DNA of 21,895 bases. It comes from a virus. Under the pieces are notes generated by a model, which worked only from the letters and a program-made list of their open reading frames with translations, did not search any database and was not told the DNA's origin. Below are positions 6,723 to 14,235 of this stretch, one piece after another. The first letter of the stretch is position 1. Every line of letters starts with the position of its first letter. The stretch is from positions 1 to 21,895 of the IMG/VR virus record IMGVR_UViG_3300006865_000207. One strand, given 5' to 3'. The position numbers and the translations under genes are program-made.

Positions 6723-7853
6723 ATGCGCCTGCCCATTCCGGACATCCTCTCGCCGGCGGTCCTGAACGCGACGGTCGAGGAAATCCACGTCCGCAACACG
6801 GCGCTGCAGTCGATCTTCGGCGGACCACTGCTGGGCGGAAACACCGTCGACATCGGCGGCCGGAACTTCGCCTGGGATGTTGCCGACCCGACGCGCGAGA
6901 TCGCGACGGGCCGCGCGCCGGGCACAGGGCCGTCGAAACAGAAGCCCAAGAATAACGACTGGGTGACGGGCCGCTTTCCGCGGGTGCACGAAGCGATCGT
7001 GCTCGACTACGAGCAAATTCACAACCAGCGGGCCATCGGCGGCCCGGTGGGCGAGATCGACCGCGCCGGCCGCTCGTATATTGCCCGCCAGGCGATGATT
7101 AAGAAGCAGCGCGTCTCGAATCACATCGAGTTCCAACTCGCGGCGATGCTGCGGGGAACCTACTACTACTCGATCGACGGCGACGATCTGATCCCGTCGT
7201 TCACGTCCGGCGACATCACCGTCGATTTCCGCATTCCTTCGGGCAATAAGCTAATCGGGGCATCCTTTGCGACCGGCCTCGATCCGCTCGGCGAGGGCAA
7301 TATAATCGACGCCTCGTGGGCGACGACCTCGACGAAGATCATCGAGCACCTCTACAAAATCGACGACGCGATGACGCGCCTCTGGGGCGGCCGCCTGGGG
7401 CACGTCGTGACCACGTCGAAGGTCATGATGAGCGTCTTCAACAACACGCAGGTCCAGCAGTTCGCCGGCACCAGCGTGTCGCCCTTCGAGGTCGTGCAAA
7501 AGCAGCTGAACCCGGAGCAGGTCGACTTCCGCATCCGCATTCGCGGCGCCGACTGGGTGCAGTTCCATGTGGTCAACGAGTCGCTGAATCTCAACGGCAC
7601 CGCGACCCGCATGATCCCCGAAGGGTACTGCTCGTTTATTCCGGACGTGGGCGGCGACTGGTTCGAGTACTGGAACGGCAGCGAAATCGTCGTGCCCTGG
7701 GTCGGCCAGCAAGGCTACGAGGCCTTCGGCATGCACTTCTGGGCGAAGCCGATCGACGAGCCCGCCGGCTACAAGCTGATGAGCGTGCACAATGGCATTC
7801 CGGCCCTGCACAAGCCCAAGGCCCTGATGTTCGCCCGCGTCCAAAACGATTAG
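6723..7853 (+). CDS. Major capsid protein (lambda gpE-like, HK97 fold)
   Basis: This 376-residue protein has the features of the lambda gpE-like major capsid family. It opens with an N-terminal segment reading IPDILSPAVLNATVEEI. A helix around RQAMIKKQRVSNHIEFQLAA resembles the spine region. The C-terminal part has IPEGYCSFIPDVGG, then FGMHFWAKPIDEPAGYKLMS, matching the pattern of gpE-like proteins in which an 'IPeG' segment precedes a conserved capsid core. It builds the icosahedral shell. Length and position after protease and decoration genes fit. GGAG 7 bases before ATG 6723 is a good ribosome binding site. A strong terminator-like hairpin follows the stop. Confidence 0.85.
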   Translation: MRLPIPDILSPAVLNATVEEIHVRNTALQSIFGGPLLGGNTVDIGGRNFAWDVADPTREIATGRAPGTGPSKQKPKNNDWVTGRFPRVHEAIVLDYEQIHNQRAIGGPVGEIDRAGRSYIARQAMIKKQRVSNHIEFQLAAMLRGTYYYSIDGDDLIPSFTSGDITVDFRIPSGNKLIGASFATGLDPLGEGNIIDASWATTSTKIIEHLYKIDDAMTRLWGGRLGHVVTTSKVMMSVFNNTQVQQFAGTSVSPFEVVQKQLNPEQVDFRIRIRGADWVQFHVVNESLNLNGTATRMIPEGYCSFIPDVGGDWFEYWNGSEIVVPWVGQQGYEAFGMHFWAKPIDEPAGYKLMSVHNGIPALHKPKALMFARVQND

Positions 7854-7894
7854 TTCGAAGTTTCGCGGCCGGCGGTCTCCGGCTCTGCGTGATT

Positions 7895-7930
7895 GGGCGG
7901 GCGGCCGCGAGGCCCCCGCCCATTTTCATT
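7895..7930 (+). terminator. Terminator-like hairpin after the major capsid gene
   Basis: GGGCGGG (7895-7901), a bulged C, GGCC, the GNRA tetraloop GCGA, GGCC and CCCGCCC (7915-7921) form an 11-bp stem. It is followed by ATTTTCATT. It lies 42 bases after the capsid stop and 22 bases before the next start. It probably gives partial termination, so that capsid protein is made in excess of downstream proteins, or it stabilises the 3' end of the capsid mRNA. Confidence 0.7.
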
Positions 7931-7942
7931 GGGGAATCGACG

Positions 7943-8278
7943 ATGCCGACCCGCTCTGCCGCCCTCACCGTTCAGACGCCCGTCACCATGACGCTCGCCA
8001 ACACTGAGTACTCTTTCGTGCTGCCGGTGAATACCGTCCGCTGGGGCATGAAGTCGCGCGGGGGAAACGCATTCCGCTTCGCTACGGTGACCGGAAAGGT
8101 GGCGACGCCGACCGACCCCTACGTGACGGTCGCCGCCGGCCAGATTTTCAACTCGGCCGAGCTCGAGCCGCTCGCGCCCGGCGACGGGCTGGCCGGCCAG
8201 ACGATCTATGTCGGCACGGACACGGCCGGCGACGTGATCGAAGTCTGGACCTACCTGCACGCCGATAACACCTACTAG
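7943..8278 (+). CDS. Small beta-rich structural protein, 111 aa
   Basis: This 111-residue protein starts at ATG 7943, preceded by GGGG 8 bases upstream. It is rich in short beta strands with Thr/Val/Gly (NTEYSFVLPVNTVRWGMKSR, then GDVIEVWTYLHADNTY at the end). The pattern of a short strand-rich virion protein next to the capsid gene suggests an accessory capsid, fibre-base or neck component. No family is recognised. The longer frame extending upstream through the capsid gene is an out-of-frame shadow and is not part of the gene. Confidence 0.6.
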   Translation: MPTRSAALTVQTPVTMTLANTEYSFVLPVNTVRWGMKSRGGNAFRFATVTGKVATPTDPYVTVAAGQIFNSAELEPLAPGDGLAGQTIYVGTDTAGDVIEVWTYLHADNTY

Positions 8279-8289
8279 GGACCGAGCGC

Positions 8290-9990
8290 ATGCTCACGTC
8301 GGGCGTTTTCGGTCGAGGCCTCGCCGTGGGATTCGGCGGCGGCGCGGCGCCCCCCATTGGCGGCCTGCCGCTGCCGATTCTTCTTGGTGCCGATCTGTGG
8401 TTGCCACTGTCCTGGCCTGTAGCGCTCTGGACCAACTCGCCGGCTGGAATCAACGAGACTCACGCCTCGGCCGACGGCAATCTCGTCGGTCAGATCGACG
8501 CCCAGGGCCTATGGCCGGGGTTCTGCATCGCGGGCAGCAGTAGCGCCCCCACGTCGACGACGGGCAGCGAGTCCTCGCGCGGCACGCTGGGATCGACCAG
8601 CCGCCTGTCGTCGTTGACGCGCACCACGTCGCACCTCTACGTCCTGGAGCGGAGCACGCGAGCCTTTCGGTATATGTACGTCGAGAAGGTCTGCACGCTG
8701 ATTTTCTTCGTGCATTTCACGTCCGACGGCTCGACCTGCATTCTCTGGGACACGATCAAGGGCAGCGCGACGACCGACGGCAGCACGGCCGCCGGCTGGT
8801 ATCTCGGCCGCACGTCTTCCAACACGATTCAGATACTCGTGGCCAACGGGGCGGGCGCCCTGATGGTGAACACGACAACGACCGGCAAGACCGTCACTAA
8901 TGCGAACGGCATGGTAATGATCGCCGTGACGCTGAACGGCCACGGCGCAAGCCTGGGAAAGATTCGGGCCTACTCGTGCGCGACCGGCGCGCAGCTCTGG
9001 GCCGAGCACGCCTTCGCCACGAACGGCGCTGCAGCGGCGGCGGCCGGGACGAACACAACGCGCAACGTGGGGATCGGCGGCTACGCCGATGGTACGTCAT
9101 CGACGCAACGTCTCGTCGGCCACCAGGGCGACATCTTGACGTTCGACCGCGTGCTCACCGATCAAGAACTGTCGCAACTCGCCCTCTGGAATCCGCCGCG
9201 CACCTCGGCAACGCTGGCCCGCGCCTTGGCGGCCGGAACATCGCTTCCGCCGACAAGCCTGTCGGGCTGCCTCATGTGGTTCGATTTCCTGACAGCCGGA
9301 ACGTGGAATTTTCAGGAGCGGACGTCGCCCACCACGCCCGCCGCCGACGGCCAGCCGCTGGGGTATAGCTTCAACCGCGCCGGCTCGCGCCTGCACCGCG
9401 ACATGGTGGCCCAAAGCGACGGCGAGCGGCCCATCTGGACCGACGATCTATTCGGGGCGGGTCTTGGCGCGATTAGCTTCTCGGGTGCCGACGCCGAACG
9501 GATGGATTTTCCAGCCCTTCCTAAGGCTGGCAACATCACGTGGCTCATCGCCGGGCGGCAGCAAGACGCCAGCGACGGCAGCCAAGTCCTCCGCGCGTCG
9601 TCTGGTAGCATCTACGCCACGCAGACGAAGAACGCCTACGAGTCGGTCGACGACTGCTACTGGATTACACATGATCCCGTGGCCTATTATGGCCGCCAAG
9701 GCGGCATCGGGCCGGTCTATGACGGAGAGGCGTTGCACGCCTGGGGCATTCGCTTCGAGGCCCCCGCAGCGCAGGTTGGCGTCGGCGGCCAGTGGGGCAC
9801 CGCCGTTTCGACGCCCGGCAGCGTGCATAACTTCGACCGCATGGGAGCCAGCGCGTCGCACGATGCCGATTTCGACCCAACAATGGACATCGCGGCTGTG
9901 TGCTGCTGGAAAGACCTGCACAGCCAAGCCGACTGGCGCAAGGTGATGCAATATTTCATCGACCTAGGACTAGCCGTCACCGTGCTTTAG
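8290..9990 (+). CDS. Tandem LamG/concanavalin A-like domain virion protein
   Basis: This 566-residue protein appears to contain two concanavalin A-like (LamG-type) domains, about residues 33-310 and 325-566. The first ends with GHQGDILTFDRVLTDQELSQ, the typical last strand and following helix of LamG domains (D-R-x-L-x-D-x-E). The second includes AISFSGADAERMDFPALP and GNITWLIAGRQQ, again typical, and ends with an equivalent helix near WRKVMQYFIDLG. Such domains bind glycans or proteins. The N-terminal 25 residues are Gly-rich and may be an attachment segment. It lies among head genes, so it may be a capsid-surface fibre. Binding partner unknown. Confidence 0.7.
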   Translation: MLTSGVFGRGLAVGFGGGAAPPIGGLPLPILLGADLWLPLSWPVALWTNSPAGINETHASADGNLVGQIDAQGLWPGFCIAGSSSAPTSTTGSESSRGTLGSTSRLSSLTRTTSHLYVLERSTRAFRYMYVEKVCTLIFFVHFTSDGSTCILWDTIKGSATTDGSTAAGWYLGRTSSNTIQILVANGAGALMVNTTTTGKTVTNANGMVMIAVTLNGHGASLGKIRAYSCATGAQLWAEHAFATNGAAAAAAGTNTTRNVGIGGYADGTSSTQRLVGHQGDILTFDRVLTDQELSQLALWNPPRTSATLARALAAGTSLPPTSLSGCLMWFDFLTAGTWNFQERTSPTTPAADGQPLGYSFNRAGSRLHRDMVAQSDGERPIWTDDLFGAGLGAISFSGADAERMDFPALPKAGNITWLIAGRQQDASDGSQVLRASSGSIYATQTKNAYESVDDCYWITHDPVAYYGRQGGIGPVYDGEALHAWGIRFEAPAAQVGVGGQWGTAVSTPGSVHNFDRMGASASHDADFDPTMDIAAVCCWKDLHSQADWRKVMQYFIDLGLAVTVL

Positions 9991-10164
9991 CAGGCCGCCT
10001 CGCGCGTCCAAGACATCAAGACAATCGTCCGGTGGACCAGCGCGCTTGAGAAACAGCGCATCGACACGGCCCGCCCAGATACGATTACGACGAACCCAGC
10101 GCCGCCGTACATAGAGCAGCAGATACGCAGAGACAATCCCCAGAACGGTTATCGCGGTCAGCAT
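9970..10164 (-). CDS. Small single-pass membrane protein, 64 aa, leftward
   Basis: This 64-residue frame begins at an ATG (10164) with GGAG 8 bases upstream, a strong ribosome binding site. Residues 1-18 (MLTAITVLGIVSAYLLLY) form a membrane segment. They are followed by a very basic stretch (VRRRWVRRNR) that would keep the C-terminus in the cytoplasm, and then a charged tail. It overlaps the last 21 bases of the LamG gene on the other strand. It could be a holin-like, superinfection-exclusion or other moron-type protein, but no family is recognised. The longer frame to 10272 has no support. Confidence 0.5.
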   Translation of the reverse strand: MLTAITVLGIVSAYLLLYVRRRWVRRNRIWAGRVDALFLKRAGPPDDCLDVLDARGGLLKHGDG

Positions 10165-10178
10165 TGGTCGTTCTCCAG

Positions 10179-10207
10179 TTGGTTGTCCCGCGTTGCGACG
10201 ATAAACT
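10179..10207 (+). promoter_or_regulatory. Weak candidate promoter for the connector gene
   Basis: TTGGTT (10179-10184) and TAAACT (10202-10207) are separated by 17 bases in the gap between the leftward membrane protein and the rightward connector gene. Matches to the sigma70-type consensus are 3 of 6 and 4 of 6. The leftward gene interrupts the operon here, so a new promoter would make sense, but the match is poor. Confidence 0.22.
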
Positions 10208-10228
10208 CCCCCGCCGAAACAAGCCACG

Positions 10229-11299
10229 ATGCCACCCACCATCACACCACCGGTCGATCGGGCCGACGGCACGGGCGCAGACGCGACGATCGCGGGGGCC
10301 GAGAGCGGTCAGGCGCAGGTGCTCTATTATTCGCTCGCCAACATCGGCGGTGCAGATTATGAGGACACGACGTCGATCACAGTGCCTTCCGTGCTGCGGC
10401 TCGGCAGCGGTGCTGTGGCAATCAACGCCACGCCTGGCCGTTATCGCGGTTTCGTCGCATTCAATAACGCGTCGAAACTTTCCGAGCCCTTCGTGTTCGA
10501 CGTCACTGGCACGCCGCCCACGCTCACGGTGGCCGACAACGAGGACGGCACCGGGGCGGTCGTAACCATCGCCGGCGCTCAGGCTGCGCTCACTCAGACG
10601 GTCTACATCGTCCCCTTGGCGGGCACGCCGCAGACGAACCAAAGCCGCACCGGCAGCGGCACGATTACCCTGGCGCTCGCCACCGGACGCTATGCGATCG
10701 TCGGCCTACTTGACGGCGGTCTCTACACCATCGGCCCGTATATCTTCGACGTGACGCCGCTGCCCGCGGCCGTGGTATCGATCTCCGGCGGCTATTGCAC
10801 CTCGGCCGAGGTCGCCTCGATCCTGAGCCAGTTCGCGATCGACGTTCGCACGGACGACGAGCACGACGAGGACTATCTGGCCGCCGATGACCTGGCCCGG
10901 CAGGAAGAGGCCCTCGAGCGGGGCTCGGCCTGGATCGATATGTTTCTGCAGGCTCGCTACGACGCGGCGACGCTCGTCGGCAATCGCTGGGTCAAATGGG
11001 CGACGGCCCACCTCGTGGCCTGCGAGCTTGAGCGGCGCCGCGGCAACGGTGTGGCGGCGAGCCTGGCGGCGGCGACAGAAACCTATGTGGCGATGCTCGA
11101 GGCAATCGCCAAGGGCGCCCGACACCTGGCCGGTCCGGGCGGCCCCGAGCCCGAGCGTGGCGATGCGATGCCCGGCTGGTCGAACGTGACGCCCGACCTG
11201 CGCTACCTCTGGTCCTCGATCCGCCGCGTCGATCAGACCTCGGCCAAGACGCCGCTGCCGCCGAACAACGCCCCCGATCCGAATAGCGGTGTGTGGTGA
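10229..11299 (+). CDS. Head-tail connector fused to two Ig-like repeats
   Basis: This 356-residue protein has two parts. Residues 4-93 and 96-176 are tandem copies of one beta-sandwich-like repeat: both carry DGTGA, then TIAGA, a GRY segment and a closing F-D-V-T strand. Residues 189-345 are helical and resemble DUF1320/Mu gp36-type head-tail connectors (YCTSAEVASILSQF, GSAWIDMFLQARYD, then a second helical pair). Connectors of this kind sit under the portal and form the neck. Ig-like repeats on virion proteins are usually exposed and may bind host surface or glycans. The repeats are N-terminal and part of the same frame. ATG 10229 is the first start after an in-frame TAA. No strong ribosome binding site is seen. 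Confidence 0.72.
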   Translation: MPPTITPPVDRADGTGADATIAGAESGQAQVLYYSLANIGGADYEDTTSITVPSVLRLGSGAVAINATPGRYRGFVAFNNASKLSEPFVFDVTGTPPTLTVADNEDGTGAVVTIAGAQAALTQTVYIVPLAGTPQTNQSRTGSGTITLALATGRYAIVGLLDGGLYTIGPYIFDVTPLPAAVVSISGGYCTSAEVASILSQFAIDVRTDDEHDEDYLAADDLARQEEALERGSAWIDMFLQARYDAATLVGNRWVKWATAHLVACELERRRGNGVAASLAAATETYVAMLEAIAKGARHLAGPGGPEPERGDAMPGWSNVTPDLRYLWSSIRRVDQTSAKTPLPPNNAPDPNSGVW

Positions 11300-11301
11300 A
11301 A

Positions 11302-11364
11302 ATGTATTCGGTGCGGCGCATGAACTTATCGAAACGGTCGCGAAAAGGTGCGCGAGTTTCGTGA
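11302..11364 (+). other. Possible 20-codon leader ORF upstream of the tail-completion gene
   Basis: ATG at 11302 opens a basic 20-residue frame (MYSVRRMNLSKRSRKGARVS) that starts 3 bases after the connector stop. It ends with a TGA overlapping the ATG of the next gene (TGATG at 11362-11366). It fills the gap exactly and could carry ribosomes to the next start by translational coupling. It is too short to judge as a protein. Confidence 0.25.
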
Positions 11365-12221
11365 TGCTTGAAACGACGATTTACACTCGCCAGTCGAACG
11401 CCGAGATTCGGGCCCTCGTCGCCCGGATTCCGGCGATCTTGGCCGGCGACGAGCCGGACCGGGCCGGCATGCGCCTCGGCCTGCAACTGCGTGTCGGGTA
11501 TGCATTTTTGTCGTTCGTCAAGGCGGCGTTCGTGGTGAAGGCCCGCGGCGGCACCGACGAGGGGGGCGAGTCATGGGCGCCGCTCTCGCCTGCCTATCTG
11601 GCGTATGGTCGCGGGCCCAAGTCGACTCGCACGGCCGGAGGGCTGTCCCCGGGCGGCAAGGACGGCTTCATGTCGCCCGCCGACCTGAAGCGCTGGCGGT
11701 CGGTCTTTCGGCAAATGCTTGCGATCCAGGCGCTGGCCTACGGGCCCGACGCGGCCCGCGACTTCCAGCTAACCGCCGACGAGGTCTATAAGCGGGACGC
11801 ACCACAGGCCGCCGCGACGGCCTGGATCGACGCCAAGGAGCGTGGCGTCAAAACCAAGCTCGCGGTCTTCGGCAGCCGGCCGCATGAAATCCTCCGCGAC
11901 CGGGGCATCCTGCTCAACTCGCTTTCGCCCGGGATCGTCGTCACCGAGCGGGACGCGGCGGCGAGCGGTCTGCCGCCGTCATACACCCGCCCAGGCGGCG
12001 AGGGTGGCGAGCAGCAGGTCATGCGTGCCGAGCCGGGCGCGCTGATCGTCGGCACCTCGGTGGCTTACGCCGCCGCCCACCATTACGCCAAGCCCCCCCG
12101 CATTCGCCGCCGTCTCTGGCCGGAGACGTTGCCGGCGTCCTGGGCCGCCTCGATCGCCAGGACGGCCGCTCGCGGCCTCGGGCGGGCGCTGGGGAAATAC
12201 GTGCGAGGAGGCCAGCTGTGA
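11364..12221 (+). CDS. Tail-completion protein (phage virion morphogenesis family)
   Basis: With ATG 11364 the product is 285 residues. A longer version from GTG 11289 (310 residues) is open, but its first 25 residues look poor. The segment ESWAPLSPAYLAYGR is a hallmark of virion-morphogenesis (Mu gpG-like) proteins. HEILRDRGILLNSLSP followed by ALIVGTSVAYAAAHHYA matches the second conserved part (a 'lr.tG.L..Si' segment, then 'G.n..YA..h..G'). These proteins complete the head-tail joint. The C-terminus is basic (PPRIRRRLWPE). The 3' end overlaps the next GTG start by 4 bases. Confidence 0.75.
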   Translation: MLETTIYTRQSNAEIRALVARIPAILAGDEPDRAGMRLGLQLRVGYAFLSFVKAAFVVKARGGTDEGGESWAPLSPAYLAYGRGPKSTRTAGGLSPGGKDGFMSPADLKRWRSVFRQMLAIQALAYGPDAARDFQLTADEVYKRDAPQAAATAWIDAKERGVKTKLAVFGSRPHEILRDRGILLNSLSPGIVVTERDAAASGLPPSYTRPGGEGGEQQVMRAEPGALIVGTSVAYAAAHHYAKPPRIRRRLWPETLPASWAASIARTAARGLGRALGKYVRGGQL

Positions 12222-12766
12222 GCGTAGGGCTCGTCCTTGACGGCGTGAAGGAGGTCCTGATGGGGGCCTTCTCGAAAAACGAGGATTGGATCGACCTCAT
12301 GCCCGAGGGCCGCCCGCCGGCCGCCGCCGGGCCCTGGTTCATCGGGATCACCGAGGGGGGCAGCTATCAGGCCGACGCCAACGACGTCCTGGCCGAGCTA
12401 TTCCGGGTCGAGATCGTGATCTCGATCCGCACCGCCAAGCTGCCGCGCGACCGCCGCGGTATGATCTACCGCCACATGCTCGGGGCCTTCGAGCCGCTCG
12501 AGCGGCTGATCATGGGCGCCATGACGCCCTGGGCCGCGTCGTTCATCGCCGCCAACGCCGCCGGCGGCCTGGGGACGACCGACACCGGTAGCGTGATCTT
12601 CGGCCCGCTGCTGTGGACCGGAACCAGCCCCGCGGTTGGCAAGGGCCCCGAGTGGGCGCTAGGCGACATCGCCAGCATTCGCGGCGCCGATACCGAGGTC
12701 TGGGCAGTGAGGAGCTTGAATTATCAGGGAGCCCTTCGGGTACAACCGTTTGACGCCGTCAAGTAA
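12218..12766 (+). CDS. Putative tail terminator or neck protein
   Basis: This 182-residue protein starts with GTG at 12218, overlapping the upstream stop (GTGA), with GAGGAG 7 bases upstream. The fold pattern is mixed: an N-terminal helix, a strand (LFRVEIVISIRT), a helix (YRHMLGAFEPLERLIMGAM) and a C-terminal strand (EVWAVRSLNYQGAL). This order, and the place between tail-completion and tail-tube candidates, fits tail terminator proteins, which cap the tail tube and join it to the neck. Assignment is by gene order and pattern. No diagnostic motif is seen. Confidence 0.5.
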   Translation: MSVGLVLDGVKEVLMGAFSKNEDWIDLMPEGRPPAAAGPWFIGITEGGSYQADANDVLAELFRVEIVISIRTAKLPRDRRGMIYRHMLGAFEPLERLIMGAMTPWAASFIAANAAGGLGTTDTGSVIFGPLLWTGTSPAVGKGPEWALGDIASIRGADTEVWAVRSLNYQGALRVQPFDAVK

Positions 12767-12780
12767 GCGAGGTTTCACCC

Positions 12781-13353
12781 ATGCCCAGCCCCCTAGTCGT
12801 TGCCATGACGGGCAACTACAGCCTCGAGTGGGCACCGCCGGCGATCGCCGCCGGCTACACCACCCCCGAGACCGAGGCTGGATATGGCGCCTATTTGAAC
12901 GTGGGCCAGACGGCCGTCGCGAAGGTTTTCAAGCGCTCGTTCGCCGTGCAGCCGGTCGTTTCGGACCTCTACGGCCAGAACGCCATGCTCGACGGGATTC
13001 AGCAAGGCGTCGTGCTGACGCTGGCGATGGACCTAGCCGAGTACACAGCGAACGTCCGGCATTTGCTCTGGCCGTGGGGCATGACGGTCGGCGGGGTCGC
13101 CGACTTCGGAATTTTCCCTCAGGCCGGGACCCGCATGTCGCAGTATTGGGGGCTTATTCGCCTCACGGCCGCGACCGGTTCGCCGGCGGCCGCGCCCAAC
13201 GGGCCGGCGACGTTCATCGCCAAGGCGGCGGTCGTGGCCCCAGACTCGCCGCACGAAATGATGATGGGCACGGTCTGGCGCCGCAGCCCGATCACCATGA
13301 ACCTTTTCCCGTACTTTGACGGTACGAACTACCGCAACTTCGCCGTTACCTAG
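12781..13353 (+). CDS. Putative tail tube protein
   Basis: This 190-residue protein has GAGG 8 bases before ATG 12781. Features are an N-terminal strand region (NYSLEWAPPAIAAGY), a middle segment with alternating strands (GVVLTLAMDLAEY), and a C-terminal segment (EMMMGTVWRRSPITMNLFPY) of the type that closes tail-tube proteins, with a terminal strand NYRNFAVT. Tail-tube proteins stack as hexamers round the DNA channel. The position directly before a tape-measure-like gene supports the call. No sheath gene is visible, so a non-contractile tail is likely. Alternative: another minor tail or neck protein. Confidence 0.55.
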   Translation: MPSPLVVAMTGNYSLEWAPPAIAAGYTTPETEAGYGAYLNVGQTAVAKVFKRSFAVQPVVSDLYGQNAMLDGIQQGVVLTLAMDLAEYTANVRHLLWPWGMTVGGVADFGIFPQAGTRMSQYWGLIRLTAATGSPAAAPNGPATFIAKAAVVAPDSPHEMMMGTVWRRSPITMNLFPYFDGTNYRNFAVT

Positions 13354-13368
13354 GCTCCGAGGTGCTCG

Positions 13369-14232
13369 ATGGCTGAGGAGGCGACCTTTCGGTTCGTGTT
13401 TCAGGACGGCACGCTGGCCGGTGCCGGTGATCGTCCCGCAGGCACAACCGGCGTTCCGGCGCCGCCCTCTGTTACGCCGCAACCGGCGCCCGTTGCTACT
13501 GAGTCCGTCAGTGACGATATCGCCGAGACATCGGCTCGCTTCAAGGCGATGGGCACAGTGTTCGACGATGTTCGCGCAACGATGTCGCTGCTCCCGGGCA
13601 AAACGGCGGCCGTCGCCTCGGCGATGAGCGCGACCGCGGCAACGGCCGGCCAGGCAACGGCGGCGGTGAGCGGTCTGTCGACCGCCGCGATTGCGACCGG
13701 CGGGGCCCTGATCGTGCTGGCCGGCGCTGCCCTGGCGCTGAAGGCCACCATTTCGGCGGCCAACGAGAAGCTCGATGAACTCGCTGCCTTCTCGGGCGCG
13801 ATTCAGCAGGCGCGGGCCGAGAATCGTGTGGCCGAAATCCAGTCCCGCATTCGTCGGGCCCAGGAGGTCGGTCCCGAACTCGCTAACTTCGATCGCGCCC
13901 AGGCTGCCCTCTCGCGCGAGTGGCGCGAGCTCACCGATAAGCTCGTCGAGCTTTTCCTGCCGCTGGTGACCGGTCTGGCCGACGGCATGACGCGCATCCT
14001 GCAGATGATCAACACGCTGGCCGAGGCCCCAGAAAAACTGCTGGAAGACATCGGCGAGCTGCTACAGGTCTTTGCGCCGGACGCCTGGGACAAAAAGATC
14101 GACAAGTGGCTCGAGCAGCTACGCGAGGACCAGAGGCCGCAGCCCGACGCGCTCATCAACATGTTTCTGGGCGGCCTCAATCCGTTCGCGCCGAATCGCA
14201 TCCCGGGCGGGCCGCCGGTCCCCACGTTCTAG
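13369..14232 (+). CDS. Short tape-measure-like protein
   Basis: This 287-residue protein has a Pro/Ala-rich N-terminus and then an Ala/Thr-rich stretch leading to a membrane-like segment (IATGGALIVLAGAALALKAT, about 108-127). It continues with a long amphipathic helix (ANEKLDELAAFSGAIQQARA, then repeated R/E-rich turns to about 190) and a second hydrophobic segment (VELFLPLVTGLADGM). Helical tape-measure proteins with membrane-like segments set tail length and pass through the tail tube. Typical ones have 600 to over 2000 residues, so this is very short. At about 1.5 angstrom per residue it would give a tail near 43 nm. GAGG 6 bases before ATG is a good ribosome binding site. Confidence 0.6.
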   Translation: MAEEATFRFVFQDGTLAGAGDRPAGTTGVPAPPSVTPQPAPVATESVSDDIAETSARFKAMGTVFDDVRATMSLLPGKTAAVASAMSATAATAGQATAAVSGLSTAAIATGGALIVLAGAALALKATISAANEKLDELAAFSGAIQQARAENRVAEIQSRIRRAQEVGPELANFDRAQAALSREWRELTDKLVELFLPLVTGLADGMTRILQMINTLAEAPEKLLEDIGELLQVFAPDAWDKKIDKWLEQLREDQRPQPDALINMFLGGLNPFAPNRIPGGPPVPTF

Positions 14233-14235
14233 ACG

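Noticed and set aside
7316-7942. Long upstream extension of the 111-residue protein
   Set aside because: It reads through the major capsid gene in another frame; only the part from ATG 7943 looks coding.
9970-10272. Longer version of the small minus-strand membrane protein (100 codons)
   Set aside because: The extra 36 residues are unordered; ATG 10164 has GGAG at correct spacing and gives an N-terminal membrane segment.
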